DNA of 64,000 nt from Closterium sp. NIES-65 (taxonomy: Eukaryota > Streptophyta > Zygnematophyceae > Desmidiales > Closteriaceae), in the NCBI GenBank assembly GCA_948144175.1, contig CANXME010002092.1, positions 186,001 through 250,000 of the forward strand, in the 5' to 3' direction. Shown here in pieces: positions 1 to 11,257 of the stretch. Below the pieces are notes generated by a model. That model worked only from the letters and a program-made list of their open reading frames with translations, was not told where the DNA came from and did not search any database. The position numbers and the translations under genes are program-made. The stretch's first letter is position 1, and each line of letters starts with the position of its first letter.

Positions 1-3000
1 ACTGAGGCACAGCTTGCACTGCTTCCTCCCCCCATGGCGATTACTGTCTATTTCATCGCCACTAGCCTTCCTGACCGCCTTGCCTTCGTTCGTGACGCGC
101 TTCTGCTGAAGCACCCTAGTGAGCTGACTATCGAGGTCCTTGAGTCTGCACTCAAGGACGTCGAGAGCAACCTTCGTTCGGTAGCTGCCGCCTCTGGTAC
201 TGTGTCCCCCCCACTCTTCCACGGGTGCACAGTCCCGCAGTTACCCACCTTCACTGCCTCTCTTGCCACTGCCGCTACTGACGCGACTGCGGCTGCTGTT
301 ACGACTGCGTCGCGGTCCCGCGGCAGGGGGGGCAAGAAAGGTGGTTCCGGTGGAGGTGGAGGCGGAGGTAGCGGAGGTAGTGGGGGTGCTGTTGCGACTG
401 GCGGTGGTGGGAGTGCAGCGTCTGGAGAGACCCCTCGTGCAGCGGCTGGTGACTCCACTGCACCTGCTGGTGGCGGCGACCCTCGAGCTCGTCAGTCGCC
501 TCCTGTACTGCCGACCCCGCTAGGTGGAGCAGCTGCGTGGTACCAGGCTCAGCGTCAGCAGCACCTTCAGCAGCAGCAGCAGCCCCTTTCCTCCCAGCAG
601 CCTCAGCAGCTGGCTCCGGGGTCGGGGCTGCGTCAGCCCCAGCGCAGTGCTGCTTACCCTCCCTGCCCCTACCAGGTTCAGACAGGTCCTCGTCGGGGCC
701 ACCCTTGTGGCCGCTTTCACCCCCCTGGTCAGTGCTTTGCTCAGCTCACTGACACGGTCCGGTTGACCTACGGGGTTGGCGGTCCTGCTCTTTACTGGCT
801 TCCTCTGGTTCAGCGCTACGGCTCCGCTCTGTGGGGCATGTCTGCTGAGCAGTTAGTTGATCTGATTAGTGCTCCTCATGCTATGTATGCTGTTGTTGAC
901 TCTAGTGCTTCTGACTCTGTTTACTCTGGTGTTGTTAGCTTAGGTGCTAGTCTTGCTCAGTTGCCTGTTGCTAGTGTAGGTACTTGTGTAGACTCTAGAC
1001 CAGCGACTACCTCAGAGGACGCTTTGCTGTCGTTCACACTGGACTCTGGAGCCTCCCACTGCTTCTTTCGGGACAGCACGACACTTACACCACTTCCTGC
1101 GCCTGTTTCTGTAGCGTTGGCTGATCCCACTACGGGACCAGTCACTGTACGTCACACTACCACTTTACCGTGTCCTGCTGCTCCCTCCGGGTCTCTCACT
1201 GGGTTTCACGTCCCCTCGTTCTCCCGGAACTTGGTGGGCGTGCGACCCCTCGTGAGTCAGCACGTGGGTGTGTGGTTTGAGCCTTCTGGAGAGACTGCGG
1301 TGTGTGTTGACGGAGACTCTTACCAGCCTCTTGCTACCTTTACTGCTGAGCCGGGCTCGGGTCTCTACACTCTTCACACTGGCCCGCGTGCGCCGCAGCA
1401 GCAGCCGCAGCAGCAGCAGCAGCAGCAGCAGCACCAGCGGCCGCACCAGCAGCCCCCCCTACTGCCACTGCCCCCGGTTCCCCCCCCCGTTCGGGTCCCC
1501 GCGTCTCAACAGGTTGCTACGTCCCCCCAGGTGTCTGTGTCGTGTCAGGTTCCTACGTCTGTTCCAGTCGCTGCGTCGTGCTCCTGCCGGTCGCTTGCCC
1601 ACCCCACCGTTCTGTGGCACCACCGGATGGGGCACCCGTCCCTTCCACGTCTGCGCGCTATGTCTAGTCAGCGTCTTGTTCTAGGCCTCCCACGTGTCTT
1701 GCCGTCGCTGCCGCCTTCGCCTGCGCCGCCGTGTCGTCCCTGCGTCGAGGGTAGGCTGCGCGCCACCCCTCACTCCTCCTCCCTTCGTCCGGCCACCGAG
1801 CCTTTTGAGACGCTTCACTTGGACGTCTGGGGCCCAGCCCCTCGTCTAGGCCCTGAGCGTGAGCGTTACTTTCTGGTGGTCGTTGACGACTTCTCCCGCT
1901 ACACCACAGTGTTCCCTCTGGCGAAGAAGTCTGAGGTGACTTCTACGCTGATCAGGTGGTTGCTCACCACTGAGGACACTCGTGGTCGTCGTGTCAGCTG
2001 TCTCCACTCCGACCGTGGGGGTGAGTTTCGCTCCGGCATTCTCGCTGGATTCTGTCGCGAGCAGGGCATTCGTCAGTCCTGGACGCTTCCAGAGTCCCCA
2101 CAGCAGAATGGGGTTGCTGAGCGCCGCATAGGCCTGGTCATGGAGATCGCCCGCACCTCCCTGACTCACGCCTGTGCCCCCCATTTTCTGTGGCCCTACG
2201 CGGTCAGGTACGCCGCGCACTAGCTGAACCTCTGGCCACGTGTCTCTCGACCAGAGGTTTCACCGACCAGTCTTTGGACAGGGTCCCCTGGTGTTGCGTC
2301 GCGGTTTCGTGTCTGGGGGTGCTTGGCTCTTGTCCGCGACACCTCCGCGGACAAGCTCTCGCCTCGTGCCGTCCCCTGTGTCTTCCTTGGTTTCCCTAAG
2401 GACTCCTCTGACTTCACCTTTTACCACCCTCCCTCTCACCGGTTCTTTGACTCCCGTGACGTCCGTTTCGAGGAGTCCACTCCGTACTACGTCAGGTACC
2501 CAAGTCGAGGTCTCCCGGTTCCTCCTCCCCCCCTCTTCCTGACTGCCGTTCCCCCTCCTGCTCCCCCGGTACAGCCTCCCCCCCCTGGTCCAGCCCCGTC
2601 AGGTGTGTCCCAGGCTACCCCTCCTCCTTCGGTAGCCCCTCCGGTACAGCCTCCCTCCCCACAGTCCTCCTCGCAGCGTGCCGCTGGTGCTAGCTCTCAA
2701 GAGGTTGGTGCGGCGCCTGTTCCTGTACCGGTTTCTGGTTCTGGGGGTGCTGGAGTTGGAGCTGGAGTTGGAGCTGGAGTTGGCACTGGAGTTTCTGGTT
2801 CTGGGGGTGCTGGAGTTGGAGCTGGGGTTGGAGCTGGAGTTTCTGGTTCTGGAGTTGGAGCTGACCCGGTGGGTGCAGAGGACTCTTGTCGTCCGGGAGC
2901 AGGTGCTGGCCGCGCGGACACTGGGGGTGCTGCGTCTGGGGGTGAGGGTGCGCCTTCTTCGGGTTCAGGTGAGCCTGGGTCTGGAGCTGGTGTTAGTGCT

Positions 3001-5478
3001 GCCTCTGGGGGTGGTGCGCCTAGTTCTTCTGGGGTGGACTCTGGAGCTGCCGCTGCTTCGGACACTACTCCACCCCCCCACCCCTACCCGACTAGGCATC
3101 AGGCTCGTGTTCGCCGTGCCCGTGACGAGCAGCTGGCGTTGGAGAGAGAGGAGAGGGAGTTACAGCGGCTGGAGGAGCAGCAGCAGCAGCTGGACCCGCA
3201 GGAGCAGCAGTCCCAGCAGCAGCCGCTTCAGCAGCAGCAGCAGCACTCGCAGCCGCAGCAGCAGCAGCCACTTCCTCCTCCTGTCTCGGGTCTTCGGATC
3301 CTTGGTCTCCCCTCCCCTTCTCCTCCCTCCTCCGCCTCTCCTCCTGTCTACGGTCCCACGTTTCCTCCTCCTGACTCCTCCCCCGCTGTTTTCCCCAGTT
3401 CTCCGCCCTTGTCCTCTTCTCCTCCGTCTCGTTCTTGGGCTACTCGTCGCTCCCCTCGTGCTCGTCCCTCGTCTCCTGTTCCCTTCATTGACCTTCGTAC
3501 TGCCTTCCTTCTTTCTAGTCCACCTCGTCCGTCTCAGTCTGTGCTTCCGTCTCCTCCTGAGTCGGCCCTCACTGTGTCGCTCCCTACTCCTGTCACTGAC
3601 TACTACCGCACGTACCGTCCTGTTCTCTCTCGTGTTCTCGCCTCTCTTGTTACTCACCCTCGTGCCTCTGTGTCCTCTGTGTCCGCTCTTACTGCCGCAG
3701 TTACTGACTTTGCCTCTACCCGCCGCCTTGACTACGCCACCACGCTTGTGGCTGCTCCTCCTACCAGTCCTCTGGCCGTCGGGGGGGTGTCTGCCCTTGG
3801 CTGTGACGCCCTAGAGGACAGGCAGTTTGAGCTAGAGTTCCTGGCGGCCGCTTCCCCTCATCTCTGTGCCATGCTCCTCGCCTCTGAGGGTGACCCCGAC
3901 GCCCTTGACATTCCGACTCCTCGCACTTACGCTGAGGCAGTGTCAGGGCCTTGGGCCTCTCAGTGGAGAGCTGCCATGGACGCAGAGATGGCCTCCTACA
4001 GATCCACAGGCACCTACGTCGATGAGGTTCCCCCCCCTGGGGCGAACGTAGTCGACGGCATGTGGATCTACAGGGTGAAGCGGCCACCGGGATCTCCCCC
4101 GGTCTTCAAGGCGCGCTACGTGGCTAGAGGTTTCAGTCAGCGCGAGGGAGTTGACTTCTTTCAGACCTTCGCACCTACCCCGAAGATGACCACTCTTTGG
4201 GTGTTACTACACGTAGCAGCACAGAGAGACTACGAGTTACACTCTCTCGACTTCTCCACTGCTTTCCTTCAGGGCAGCCTACACGAGGAGGTCTGGTTAC
4301 GTCGTCCCTCGGCCTTCACTGGCACTTTCCCTCCTGGGACCCAGTGGAGGCTGAGGCGACCTGTTTACGGTCTTCGCCAGGCCCCTCGTGAGTGACACGA
4401 CACTCTGCGTTCTACCCTCTCTGACCTTGGGTTCCAGCCGTCTTCTGCCGACCCGTCGCTGTTCGTTCGTCGTGGCTCCACACCGTTCTTTGTTCTGGTT
4501 TACGTCGACGACCTCGTTTTCGCCACTCCGGACAGGGTTGCTTTGGCAGACGTGAAGTCCGAACTGCAGAAGAGACACACGTGCACTGATCTTGGTGAGC
4601 TGCGCCACTACCTTGGCCTGCAGATCACCAGGGACAGAGCCGCTCGCACCATTACACTCTCACAGTCACACATGGTGCAGCAGGTCCTTCAGCGGTTCGG
4701 GCTTCAGCACTCCACCGTACAGCGCACACCTCTAGCTGTTGACCACAGACTCACTGGTCCCTTTCCTGACGAGCCGTTTGAGCCTAGTGGTCCCTACGCA
4801 GAGCTTGTGGGTTGCCTCATGTACCTGATGACTTGTACTCGCCCGGACCTCGCCTTCCCTCTCAGCATCCTTGCGCGCTTTGTTGCGCCAGGGAGACACC
4901 GTCCTGTTCACTGGACGGCAGCTGTGAGGGTGGCGAAGTACCTAGCGACTACATCAGGCGTGGGGCTAGTTCTTGGAGGGCAGCAGTCTGTCGTACTCAC
5001 TGGTCACTGTGACTCCTCTTACGCTGACGACGCTGAGACTCACAGGTCTACTCAGGGGTACTGTTTCAGTCTGGGTTCTGGAGCTGTTTCCTGGCGTTCC
5101 ACGCGCTCCTCTTCTGTCTCGACCTCTACAGCTGAGGCTGAGATTTACGCTGGTGCCATGGCGGCACAGGAGTTGCGGTGGTTGACCTTCTTGCTCGCCG
5201 ACCTTGGTGAGCGGCCGAGCTCTGCACCGACCTTGTTTACTGACAACAAGGCGTCGATCCTCCTCTGTCGTGAGCCGCGACTGGAGAGCAGAGTGAAGCA
5301 CATTCACGTCAGGTACTTTCTTCTGCGAGAGTTGCAGAGGCGTGGACAGGCTCGCTTCGAGTTTGTAGAGTCCGAGGCCAACACTGCAGACATCTTCACC
5401 AAGGCGCTTCCGCCTCGTGACCACCAGAGGTGTTGTGTGCAGTTAGGCCTTGTTGACACAGGTTCTAGTCATGTGTAG
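1..5478 (+). pseudogene. Element A gag-pol polyprotein, two nonsense mutations
   Basis: One reading frame runs from base 1 (open upstream of the ATG at 34, which is therefore an internal Met) to the stop ending at 5478. It is broken only by TAG at 2221-2223 (where relatives have CAG, Gln) and TGA at 4393-4395 (where relatives have TGG, Trp). Domains in order: copia gag C-terminal half with a Gly-rich tail; a CX13CX3HX4C knuckle (664-735); protease with DSGAS near 1040; an HHCC pre-integrase motif from about 1618; integrase with the DVWG Asp near 1822, SDRGGEF near 2010 and the AERR Glu near 2118; a long Pro/Ser/Gly linker with VGAG repeats (2735-2870), a charged EEREL stretch and polyQ; RT with YVDD at 4501-4512; RNase H to 5478. 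Both stops are transitions, so this is a decayed but nearly full-length copy. Readthrough of both is conceivable but unlikely. Confidence 0.9.
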
Positions 5479-5681
5479 GCTTGAGTTTATTGGCTGCTTC
5501 GTCTGTACTCTTGCTATATATACTTGTGATCTCTTGGACTGGCCTTGTGGCCACTATTGCTTGTGCTCAGAGTGTGTGGTGACGTTGTGATCCACCCTGA
5601 GCTTTGTTTTCTTTTGGACTGGTCTTGTGACCGTACTCTTTTTTATTTTGCTAGACACCCCTCACTTAGGCTATGGGGGTG
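5479..5681 (+). promoter_or_regulatory. Element A 3' untranslated region with conserved block and polypurine tract
   Basis: After the pol stop come a TATATATA run and two short hairpins of the form GGYC-TTGT-GRCC (GGCCTTGTGGCC and GGTCTTGTGACC). Between them is the block GTGTGGTGACGTTGTGATCC, which recurs in the 3' regions of B, E, G, H and I. The polypurine tract CTATGGGGGTG (5671-5681) directly abuts the LTR and would prime plus-strand DNA synthesis. Confidence 0.7.
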
Positions 5682-5788
5682 TGTCAAATGTTGTAGCCTA
5701 TAGTGAGGTTTGTCTTAGGGGGTACAGAAGTTAGGGTTTGTTATATGTACCCCAACCAACATCAATGCATCCATTCCCCATTCTGACA
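5682..5788 (+). repeat. Element A 3' LTR (end approximate)
   Basis: It begins TGTCAAATG right after the polypurine tract and contains the LTR core shared with B, G and J (GCCTATAGTG, GGGGTACA, AGGGTT, TGTACCCAAC-like). It probably ends at a TGACA near 5788, which would give about 107 bp. The end is an estimate. Confidence 0.6.
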
Positions 5789-6167
5789 CTTTTAACCCTT
5801 GCTGAGCAAATTTTGGCCAGCGGGCAGCACAAGGGTTAGTGAGGCTAAACTTTCGCGCCATAGGGGGGAAGTTGGGGATGGACCTTCCCGACGTGGTTGC
5901 GTAATTTCCCCTTAGTGTGAGCAAAGTTTCTCGGGCAACATTACGCCCAAACCTCGGAGGAGGGTTCCGCCCTCGTTTCCATATGCGGTCACGATGCCGA
6001 TGCCATCGTTTTCTGTTCAAGAATCGATGTGCTGGCGAACAGCACCAGTGGATAGGTGAATGGCGATGGCATCGCAGGGGGATGGTTTTTGCCAGGGGAG
6101 GAAACTGCGATCCCGTTTCCACATGCGGTCAAGCATTTCGAAATGGGTGAAAATTGGGGGCGTTCGC
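5789..6167. other. Gene-free spacer between A and C
   Basis: No coding potential is recognised. Two copies of a motif beginning CGTTTCC-A-ATGCGGTCA (about 5977 and 6116) form an imperfect direct repeat about 140 bp apart. The last five bases (6163-6167, TTCGC) are the left target duplication of element C, so this sequence was originally continuous with 20449 onward. Confidence 0.6.
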
Positions 6168-6609
6168 TGCTGCGATCAGAAGTTGATCGTGGCCTAGGAT
6201 CTACTCAAGAAGGTTCTCACGCAAAGAAGTGATGTTGGTGGGCCCTTGACCTCAATAGAAGAGTAAATGTAAAATGCTTTGAGATGATAAAGAACGTGCA
6301 GTACAAGGAATATAAATATGAGTACAGGGGGATTCGAAACGACCGAACTAGCCTTGTACTCTAAGGGGTACATTCCCTTATTGCAGCGAAATCCAACCGT
6401 GCGACTCCGAGTGGTTACGTAACTGTTCGGGCAGAATCCTCGCCACTGATGCTGCCTGATGCTGTCTGCCCGACGGTCCAGATGCTCCTCGTAACTGTCT
6501 GTCCCTTCGCCTTTCTTCTGCCTTTTCGTCTTCACTCTCGATAGTGCGTGCTTCGACTTTGCTACGGTGAGGAGTGCACAGTAATATTAAAGTATTACTA
6601 TTCGTAACA
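6168..6609 (-). repeat. Element C 3' LTR
   Basis: 442 bp with TG...CA termini, matching 20002-20443 in length and termini and nearly identical along its course. It ends with the conserved terminus CTTCTGATCGCAGCA in element sense. The AAGGGGGG polypurine tract lies at 6610-6617 immediately inside it. Confidence 0.93.
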
Positions 6610-6616
6610 CCCCCCT

Positions 6617-8754
6617 TCACTCCTGGCCGTAGCTCGACTTGACCTGCTTGACCACGCCGCTAAGTTCGGAGAAGTGGTGATACTGCTGGCGTGGCAGTCG
6701 CTTCGTGAGGAAGTCTGCTGCCATGTCAGCGGTCGGGCAGTAGGTCAAGTTGACCTTGCCCTTGTCCACCTCATCCTTCACGAAGAAGTACCGCAGCGCA
6801 ATGTGCTTGGTGCGGTTGACTAAACCAGGTTTGTTCGCGATGCGAATCGTGCTCTGGTTGTCGCAGTGCAGGCGAAAGTTCGTTGAGGCCAGAATTTTTG
6901 CTTCTTGCAGCAGTTCCTGAAGGTAGAGACCTTCGCGAACAGCTGCTGTTGCTGCAATAAATTAAGCTTCCGCCGATGACAGGGCAACCAACTCCTGCTT
7001 GTGAGAGTTCCAGGAGATGGGGCCGTTGGGCTCGAGGCGGAAGAGGAACCCTGTCCTGGATCGTCGATTGTAAGGGTCAGCGGCGTGATCGGCATCCACG
7101 TAGCCGACGATACTGAAGGACGTGGTTGGGATGGTGGAATAACTGAGCCCGACATTCGGCGTGGAGATGAAGAATTGAAGGGCTCGCTGAAGATCTGAGA
7201 GATTCTCACCCGTTGGTTTGCGTGAGTACTGAGCCAACTGGCTCACAATGTAGGAGAGGTCGGGCCTGCAGGTAACAGATGCAAAAAGCAGGCCTCCCAA
7301 ATGCTGCTGGTAAGTGTGAAGCCCAGCAGGGGACAGGGCTTTGTTGTCAGGCTTGTGGTTAGGTCCTGTAGTGCGGTAAGGGGTGGAGAGTGGTGTAGGC
7401 ACAATGTTGAAGCGCTTGCTAAGGTCCTCCGCATACTTCACTGCTGAGAGATGAATGGCTTCCGGCGAGTAGGTGATGTTGAGTCCGAGAAACTGCTTCA
7501 CGTCATGATTGCAGGTGATGTCGACGCGCCCTGCGAGGCTTCTCTCAAACTCCTCGAGTAGTTGGTTGCTTGAGCCTGTGTAGAGAAGGTCGTCGACGTA
7601 GACCGTGAGGAGGATGTATTCGCCGCGGAAATCGCGAAGATACATTCCAGGATCGTGAGGCAGTTGCTTGAACCCGATTTTAAGCAGTATGTTGCGCAGC
7701 TACTGCTGCCAGAGTCTCGGTGCCTGTTTGATCCCATAGAGGGACTTGCGTAGCTGACAGACGCGTGGGTCTCCGTTGCCGTAAGTGTGTGGCTGTTCCA
7801 CGTGGATCACGGCGTCCACTAATGCGTACAGGAACACATTCTTCACATCGATCTGCTGGAGTGGTAGGTGTCGCGCGACTGTGATGGCGAGGAGAATTGT
7901 GACGGACGTGTGACAGCTGACCGGTGCAAATGTATGGTCAAAATCAATCCCGTGCCTTTGATCGTAGCCGCGTACCACCTAGCGTGCCTTGAATCGCTCA
8001 ATCCTTCCGTCGGCTCCTGTCTTCACTCGGAAGACCCATTTGTCGGAGAGAATCCTTCTCCCCTTTACTGCTGCATGGTCGACGAGCACCCAGGTGTCGC
8101 GCGACTCGAGTGCCCGGATTTCCGCATCCATTGCTTCGCGCCACTCCTTGTTGTGTGGGCCTGTGAGAGCTTGCCATGGGTTCTTAGGTTCGATGATGCG
8201 CGGAGCAGTGTGTAGTCCAAGTAGCTGGAGACCGGTGACAGTGCTGTTGTGGCGATGTTGAGTGACGACTTCCTGCACGTCGTCATCATCGCTTTCTGGT
8301 GCTGTGTCTCTGCCGCTTCTGCTTCCTCCTGCTGCGCCTCCTCCTGTTGCGTCTGCTCCTCCTTCACGTGAATCATCGTCGTCGTCGTCGTCGTCGCGGC
8401 GATCGCCCCTTGTGAACTCGCCTCTTGGATACTGCTCCAGAATTGCTGCTGCTGCTTCGTCCTCAGGTGAGACGTAGTTGTGGCCCTCGTTGGCATAGGC
8501 GCGGTTTGCATTCGTCTAATCGTCGTCACAAAATTGTTGCAGAAACAGTCGCTTATAGAAGATGACATCGCGCGCATTCTTGATTTTCTGGCTTAGGACA
8601 TCCAGGGTGATCCACGCATTGTGTTCGTGGCTGATACCGAGATGGATTCCCTAGCGCGCGCGGCTTTGAACTTCCCTATGGTTGATGTTGGTGGTCGGTA
8701 TTGAACCATGCAGCAACAGACGCGGAGCATGGAGGTGTCCCCTCTTCTTCCCGT
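6617..8754 (-). pseudogene. Element C pol 3' half: integrase C-terminal region, reverse transcriptase, RNase H
   Basis: Reading leftward on the minus strand, this continues the integrase ORF after a TGA (in place of the Trp codon of the HVKW motif, near 8755). A degraded acidic, Gln-rich linker follows, then the RT start (KEWREAMDAEI, WVFRVK), the QIDVKNVFL palm segment, YGIKQAPRLW, YVDD at about 7589-7600 and the RNase H domain (YVDADHAAD, LVALSSAEA) to a TGA at 6617-6619. In-frame stops occur near 7979 (Trp site), 7700 and 6962 (Glu site, GAA to TAA). All catalytic motifs are recognisable, but the copy cannot make an intact polyprotein. Confidence 0.88.
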
Positions 8755-11116
8755 TCATTTCACATGCGGCGAGGAGTTGCCGGTGATTGCGGTGGTTGAA
8801 AGGAGGTTGTGCACCCGCACGGCGTGGTGCATCGCGTAGGTCCAGTAGATCGGCGGGAGCTTCGCCTGCCGCATTAGTGCCCGTACCTTCGTCATGAGGG
8901 TGCGATTCGTGCGCTCCGCTACGTTCTGCTGCTGGTGCGCGTAGGGGAGGGAGATGTGATGCTCGATCCCCTTTTGCGCGAGGTAATCCTGCAGTTCCTT
9001 GCTCTTGAACTCCGCCGCACCATCGGACTGCCAGATCTTCAATTTCTCCCCAGATTGCCGCTGCGCGTGCGCCAGCCACAGATGGAATGCTTCGTAGGCT
9101 CTGCTGCGCGCTTCCACGTTTACGACCCACACGTCGTGCGTTCCGGCGTCGACGAAGGTGAGTGTGTAGAGTTCGTCGTTGATGCCGCAGTGTCCTACGT
9201 TGAGAAAGCCACTGTTAACTTTCTCAAGCTTGGCATAGCGATTGGTTCCTAGCTCGAGTAGGGGGAAGGGCTGGTAACTCAGCGCAGCTTCGGGGCAGAC
9301 AGTGCAGCTACGCGGGTGAGTCTCTCCTCTCACTTCGGAGCCGTCAGGGCGCAACAGCGCGCTAGGTGCAAAGACGCCAGCTTCGATGCAGTTCTTCAGG
9401 GTCACACGCGAAGGGTGACCTAGGCGCTGATGCCAGATGGTGTCGTCGGCGCAGAATCCAGATGTGCGCATGTAGCGCTCCAGTGTGGCTGTGGGGTCTT
9501 CGTCAGGTGCCGGTGCAGGTGTAGGCGCTGCTCCCTCGTTCTCTTCTTCTTCCTCGTTCGCCGTCGTTAGCATGAGGGTAAGAAATTCTTTGTCGCGGAT
9601 GACGGAGTAGGGGATGTTGGTTCCGGGGATCGTGCCAAGTACGAGCGCCGGTTCGCGTGGTTCAGGGGCAGGTCCGTAGACAGTGCGTCGCGGGGTGAGT
9701 GGTTCACTTCCCCAGTCAATGGTGTCCCAGGGGTCACTACCTGAAGGGATGTCAGGCGGCGGTGGTCCCAGCGCAGGGCGGTGCGGAGGTCGTCCGAGAG
9801 GAACAACGAGAGGTTCGACCTCAGCATGCGCAGGTTCTTCTTCCTCTTCCTCCCTTTGATCCTCGCGGAAAGCTCCCCAGCCGCTCGTTTTGCCGCCTTG
9901 TGCGGCGCCCCATCCACCGATGTATGCACCTGTTGCTGCGCCCCATGCTCCGGTTGCGACGCCCCAGCCGTTGGTGTCGCTCGTTCCCCATCCGCCGGCG
10001 CTCCCCCACCCCCCTTCATTGGAGGCGCTTTTCTCGTCCTGTTCCCAGGCAAGCGTTCCGCGTGCCTCGGCGAGGCTCTTTCGCCAAAGCTCTTTGGCTT
10101 CTTGTTGCGCCAATGTCTCTTCTTCCGTGGGCGAGAGCCGTATCTTGGAATCGCACCGGTGAGAGTAGATCTCTGCCGCCTTTCGTTTGGTGTAGGGCCG
10201 GGGATTCCCGTACGCGTCGAAGGTGCCGACGCCAACGCCGCGGAGCATTCCTTGGAGATGCTGGGATGCGGGTCCGGGAAGAGGGTGTTCCGGTGTGCCG
10301 AATACGACCCGTGTAGCTGTTTCCAACTCCAGTTGGGAGAGACCCTCTTCAGGCGGTGGGTCTCGCTCTGTTTCGCGAATGGCGGCAAGGCCACGACCGG
10401 CGATCGCGCTCGTCGAAGACGTTGGTGTGTGGCAGTCCCTGCAGACGCCGTCGGGATAGGGGTCATGCAGCGCGAGCTCGCAGGGGTGTGAGTCGTGTGG
10501 CACCCAAGGGCGCCCGTCAGGGTGCTTCCAATCGCGGTGATGAATGTGTTCAAAGCGCATGGGGACGAGGTCAATCAATTCTTGCGAATCGCCGCTGCAG
10601 TCGGGAATGTCGAAGTCGAGAACGTACACGCCGTTCTCGGCGCGCGCCCGTCCGATCTGCTTGCGCTTCTTGTTCGGCGTTGTGAAGTGGAGCAGGATGT
10701 TGCGCGTCTCTGGGTCGGTGCTGAGGTTGACTCCGCAATCCAGGAGTTGCGCCGCCGAGAGCAAATTAAAGCGCAGGTTCCGCACAATCAAGACGTCGTT
10801 AATTGTGATGTGCGTTCGCCTCCCTCGTGCCTTGAGCACCACGATCCCTTGCGGGCTCGCGCGCAGCCGTGTGTTTTTCGCCACTGTGACGTAAGTGACG
10901 ACGGGAGTGGGGACGGTGTTGGATATGTAACGCTCGGAGCCCACCATATGCTGCCCACAGCAGCTGTCGAGGTACCAGTTGTTGTAGCGCGTGTTGTCGT
11001 TTCGCACGAGTAGCGCCAGTCGCGGAGTGACGATGTGTGGAGTGTCCACCTTCAGAAACTGTTCGCGTGCGATCCAGTCGATCGGTGCCGGCCGAATGTC
11101 AGGTATGTGCGGAGGG
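8755..11116 (-). pseudogene. Element C pol 5' half: protease, WG/GW linker, integrase
   Basis: A 764-codon open stretch (11049 to 8755) begins with the aspartic protease, whose active site reads D-S-C-C-G-Q-H-M (10957-10968) where copia proteases normally have D-S-G; element D has the same. Next is a region of about 340 residues with an unusual run of six Trp-Gly dipeptides (about 9866-10018), then an acidic tract. The HHCC pre-integrase motif (WHQRLGHPS ... CTVC) follows, then the integrase core with FVDAGT, WQSDGAAEF and QQNVAERTNR supplying D-D-E. The ORF ends at a TGA in place of a conserved Trp. At 11112-11116 the coding sequence is interrupted by B and resumes at 18532. Confidence 0.9.
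9866..10018 (-). other. WG/GW repeat domain encoded in element C pol
   Basis: About 50 residues contain GGWGS, GGWGT, NGWGV, GAWGA, GGWGA and SGWGA, separated by small residues and followed by an acidic E-rich tail. In known proteins (GW182, plant Pol V subunit NRPE1, SPT5L, and viral suppressors such as TCV P38) such Trp-Gly arrays bind Argonaute. That role here is inferred from composition only. A homologous, partly diverged array is present in element D at 51187-51350. Confidence 0.8.
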
Positions 11117-11246
11117 TGTCAGATTATCATAGCTGATGCATGTTTGTAGGCTATAGTGGGGTAGCACTTATGGGGTACAGCTTTCTAGGGTTGTATTTGT
11201 ACCCAACCCTGACTTAGTCATTTCATTCCTGTTCACTTGTTTCACA
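11117..11246 (+). repeat. Element B 5' LTR
   Basis: TGTCAGATTATC...TTGTTTCACA, 130 bp. It contains the group-wide core GTAGGCTATAGTGGGG, which includes a TATAG-like element that could act as the Pol II core promoter. The primer-binding site follows immediately. Confidence 0.95.
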
Positions 11247-11257
11247 TGGTATAGAGC
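11247..11257 (+). promoter_or_regulatory. Element B primer-binding site (tRNA-iMet type)
   Basis: TGGTATAGAGC matches the complement of the plant initiator-Met tRNA 3' end (TGGTATCAGAGC) except for one missing base. It is directly adjacent to the LTR end. Confidence 0.8.

Larger units (their letters stand above)
1..5788 (+). mobile_element. Element A: Ty1/copia LTR retrotransposon, 5'-truncated by window edge
   Basis: This copia element is seen from mid-gag to its 3' LTR; the 5' LTR, leader and gag start lie before base 1. The domain order gag, protease, integrase, RT, RNase H (integrase before RT) is diagnostic of Ty1/copia. It belongs to the short-LTR group also represented by B, G, H, I and J: it has the same atypical zinc knuckle, the same 3' block, and a polypurine tract ending just before a TGTCA LTR start. 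It is the most diverged member of that group here and has no UAG in the gag/pol linker. The LTR end, and hence the element end, is uncertain because no 5' LTR or target duplication can be compared. Confidence 0.9.

Noticed and set aside
5479..5681. A third ORF (env-like) after pol in the short-LTR elements
   Set aside because: Only about 200 bp separate pol and LTR in A, B, G, H and I; no coding frame with membrane segments is present.
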